DNA of 61,864 bases, from positions 1 through 61,864 of the forward strand of contig CAYPAX010000014.1 of NCBI GenBank assembly GCA_964408735.1. Reading direction: 5' to 3'. Each line of letters opens with the position of its first letter. Within the stretch, counting starts at the first letter, position 1. Below are positions 60,438 to 61,864 of this stretch, one piece after another. The notes below the pieces were generated by a model. That model did no database searches. It was not told the origin of the DNA and worked only from the letters and a program-made list of their open reading frames with translations. This DNA comes from UBA7887 sp964408735. GTDB lineage: Bacteria; Pseudomonadota; Alphaproteobacteria; UBA7887. Made by a program: the position numbers and the translations under genes.

Positions 60438-61864
60438 TCAGCGATCCTTCGAAAGCCCGGCCAGGATGGCGTCCGGGTCATGCATGATGCCGTCCTTTAT
60501 GACACGGTGGATACGCGCCAAATTGGCTATGTCCGCCAGCGGGTCGGCGTCGAGCACCACCATGTCGGCGTGCAGGCCTGGCGCCAGGGTGCCGATGTCG
60601 TCGCGGCCTAGCGCCTTGGCGGCATCTCGCGTGGCGGCGACGAGGACCGCCATGGGGGCGAGCCCGGCAGCGGCCATCAAGGCCAGCTCACGATGGAAGC
60701 CGGCGCCGGGCAAGGTGCCGATATTGCCCGCATCCGAGCCGGCGGCGACGATCACCCCGGCGGCATGGGCCCGCGCCAGATTATCAAGCATGACTGGGTT
60801 GATCGGCGGCGGGTCGCCGAAGCGTAGCCAATGGGGGCGCTGCTCGCGGGGCATTTCGGAGAGGTCATCGAGGCTTGCCAGCACTTGCCGATCGCCATAG
60901 CGGTGGTCGAGGGCGTTGAGGCCGAGGGACTGGCCGAGCACGCGCCAATAGGCGTCATAGACGCCGATGGTCGGGATATAGGGCACGCGGTCGCCCATTG
61001 CGGCAAGGAATGTCGGGTCGAGAACGGCATCGTCGACGCTGTGCACCAGCATATCGGCACCCAGGGCGAGCGCGATGCGCGCGGTTTCCAACTGCGTCGC
61101 ATGCACCGCAACCCGTAAGCCCAGGCGGTGGGCTTCGTCGATGGCTGCCGCGATCCACTGCTCGGCGATGGCGAGCGGTTGGCCGCGGCCTGCGCGAATG
61201 AACCAGATCTTGACCATATCGACGCCGAGCGCCGCCTGGCGGCGGACTTCCGCCCGCGCTTGCTCAGGTGTCTCGACCAGGATCACGGCGCCGCCGACGA
61301 TTTCTGCCGGGGCCCAGGTGGCAAGCAACGGCCCGACGACGCTGATGCGCGGCGCCATGGCGAGGCCTCGCGCATGCTCGCGCAAGGCCAGCACCCAGGG
61401 TGGACCGCCGAGGTCGAGCACTGCCGTAATGCCGGCGGCGAATGTCCGCGCCAGGGTCTCGTCGAGGCGTTCGCGGAGAGCGGCGATCTCGGCCTCGTAG
61501 GGCACCACATGACGCAGGTCGATGACATCGGGGCGGGTGTAGAGGCCGCCCGACTGGAAGAAATGAACGTGCGCGTCGATGAGGCCGGGAATGAGCCATT
61601 TGCCGGAGAGATCGACCACTGTGGCAGTGCCGATGTCATCGCCGAGCGAGGCGATACGGCCATCCTCGACCAGCACGCTGGTGCGACGCGGCGGCGCTCC
61701 CGTGCCGTCGATAACCGTGGCGCCGACAAAAGCGGTGGCCTCGGCCAGGGCGGCACCGGAGGCGGCTGAGAGCCAGGCGGCAAGAATAACGGCGAGACGA
61801 CGAAGCGGTCTTACCAGCCCGTTGACGAAGTCTGCTCTGGACGCGTGTCGCTGTGTCTGATTCT
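60438..61864 (-). CDS. exported amidohydrolase, start beyond the right edge
   Basis: At least 475 residues, open to the window edge on this strand. The beginning in the window reads a probable signal peptide (LRRLAVILAAWLSAASGAALA) and the usual N-terminal amidohydrolase strands (FVGATVIDGTG, VEDGRIASLGDD). Metal ligands are HxH in IDAHVHFF, a possible carbamylated Lys in VDMVKIWFI, His in VAVHATQLE and DMLVHSVDD, and Asp in AAGSDAGN. It resembles imidazolonepropionase-like periplasmic amidohydrolases. No ATG/GTG/TTG precedes the signal region inside the window, so the start must be beyond 61864 (or a rare CTG). Confidence 0.85.
   Translation of the reverse strand, partial: NQTQRHASRADFVNGLVRPLRRLAVILAAWLSAASGAALAEATAFVGATVIDGTGAPPRRTSVLVEDGRIASLGDDIGTATVVDLSGKWLIPGLIDAHVHFFQSGGLYTRPDVIDLRHVVPYEAEIAALRERLDETLARTFAAGITAVLDLGGPPWVLALREHARGLAMAPRISVVGPLLATWAPAEIVGGAVILVETPEQARAEVRRQAALGVDMVKIWFIRAGRGQPLAIAEQWIAAAIDEAHRLGLRVAVHATQLETARIALALGADMLVHSVDDAVLDPTFLAAMGDRVPYIPTIGVYDAYWRVLGQSLGLNALDHRYGDRQVLASLDDLSEMPREQRPHWLRFGDPPPINPVMLDNLARAHAAGVIVAAGSDAGNIGTLPGAGFHRELALMAAAGLAPMAVLVAATRDAAKALGRDDIGTLAPGLHADMVVLDADPLADIANLARIHRVIKDGIMHDPDAILAGLSKDR

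Noticed and set aside
1..61864. CRISPR arrays, phage or defence islands, integrated elements, tRNA and rRNA genes
   Set aside because: No regular spaced repeats, integrase, capsid, nuclease/helicase clusters or tRNA cloverleaf were recognised by reading. A dedicated tRNA scan was not possible.

Overview
The window is about 62 kb of GC-rich (roughly 63-65% by eye), densely coded DNA with short intergenic gaps and many ATGA stop/start overlaps. It reads as the chromosome of a free-living, metabolically versatile alphaproteobacterium, probably of the Rhodospirillales type. Pointers are a DUF1465/RcdA-like protein, fused-type indolepyruvate oxidoreductase, TRAP and Liv transporters beside aromatic-acid genes, and two large SAM-cyclase-ATPase proteins. 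The lineage is an inference. No rRNA, tRNA, CRISPR, integrase or transposase was recognised. No gene-free stretch exceeds 300 bases; the longest (25498-25764) holds a palindromic element and a 24-base assembly gap.

Layout. 1-1.9 kb: a SAM/class III cyclase/ATPase gene running off the left edge, broken by a 10-bp tandem duplication. 2-6.4 kb: iorA-iorB-response regulator, coupled by overlapping codons, then a peroxiredoxin. 6.4-10.7 kb (minus): sulfatase-modifying-factor-domain protein, feruloyl-CoA-synthetase-like enzyme, DHA2 drug exporter. 10.7-14.4 kb: outer-membrane barrel plus RND/MMPL exporter. 14.4-17 kb (minus): RcdA-like protein, alpha/beta hydrolase, ferredoxin-type reductase. 17-20.5 kb: TRAP transporter (dctPQM) with a fumarylacetoacetate-hydrolase-family gene. 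20.5-23.1 kb: GNAT with a coupled 13-codon leader, and an IlvD/Edd dehydratase.

23.1-28.8 kb (minus): an operon of D-2-hydroxyacid dehydrogenase, benzoate-CoA-ligase-like enzyme, PEBP protein, thioesterase and a second acyl-CoA ligase. The ligase is frameshifted by a 20-bp duplication, and the operon is interrupted by an inverted-repeat element around the assembly gap. 28.9-32.5 kb: divergent cyclase-like protein, FMN 2-hydroxyacid dehydrogenase, Liv-type binding protein. 32.5-37.5 kb (minus): hydantoinase/oxoprolinase A and B, cupin, small exported protein. 37.6-42 kb: livHMGF and an enolase-superfamily enzyme. 42-45.5 kb: outer-membrane protein behind a Fur-like box, a REC-PAS-GGDEF-EAL protein split by a one-base frameshift, and an Hpt protein. 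45.7-51.2 kb: TrpD2/YbiB-like, HupE/UreJ-like, OsmC, secreted hydrolase, cold-shock protein, small membrane protein, glyoxalase II. 51.4-54.4 kb: carbamoylase, amidase, zinc-ribbon protein. 54.5-61.9 kb (minus): second SAM-cyclase-ATPase protein, PAS histidine kinase, PPOX-class oxidase, exported pentapeptide protein, exported amidohydrolase open to the right edge.

Together the genes suggest uptake (TRAP, Liv, barrels) and breakdown of aromatic acids, 2-hydroxy/keto acids, cyclic amides and carbamoyl compounds, interleaved with nucleotide and phosphorelay signalling. The least explained items are the inverted-repeat element at 25.5 kb, the Fur-box barrel at 42 kb, the cyclase-like protein at 28.9 kb, and the two SAM-cyclase paralogues with complementary defects. 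Three coding frameshifts plus an N run mean assembly error must be excluded before any is treated as biology.
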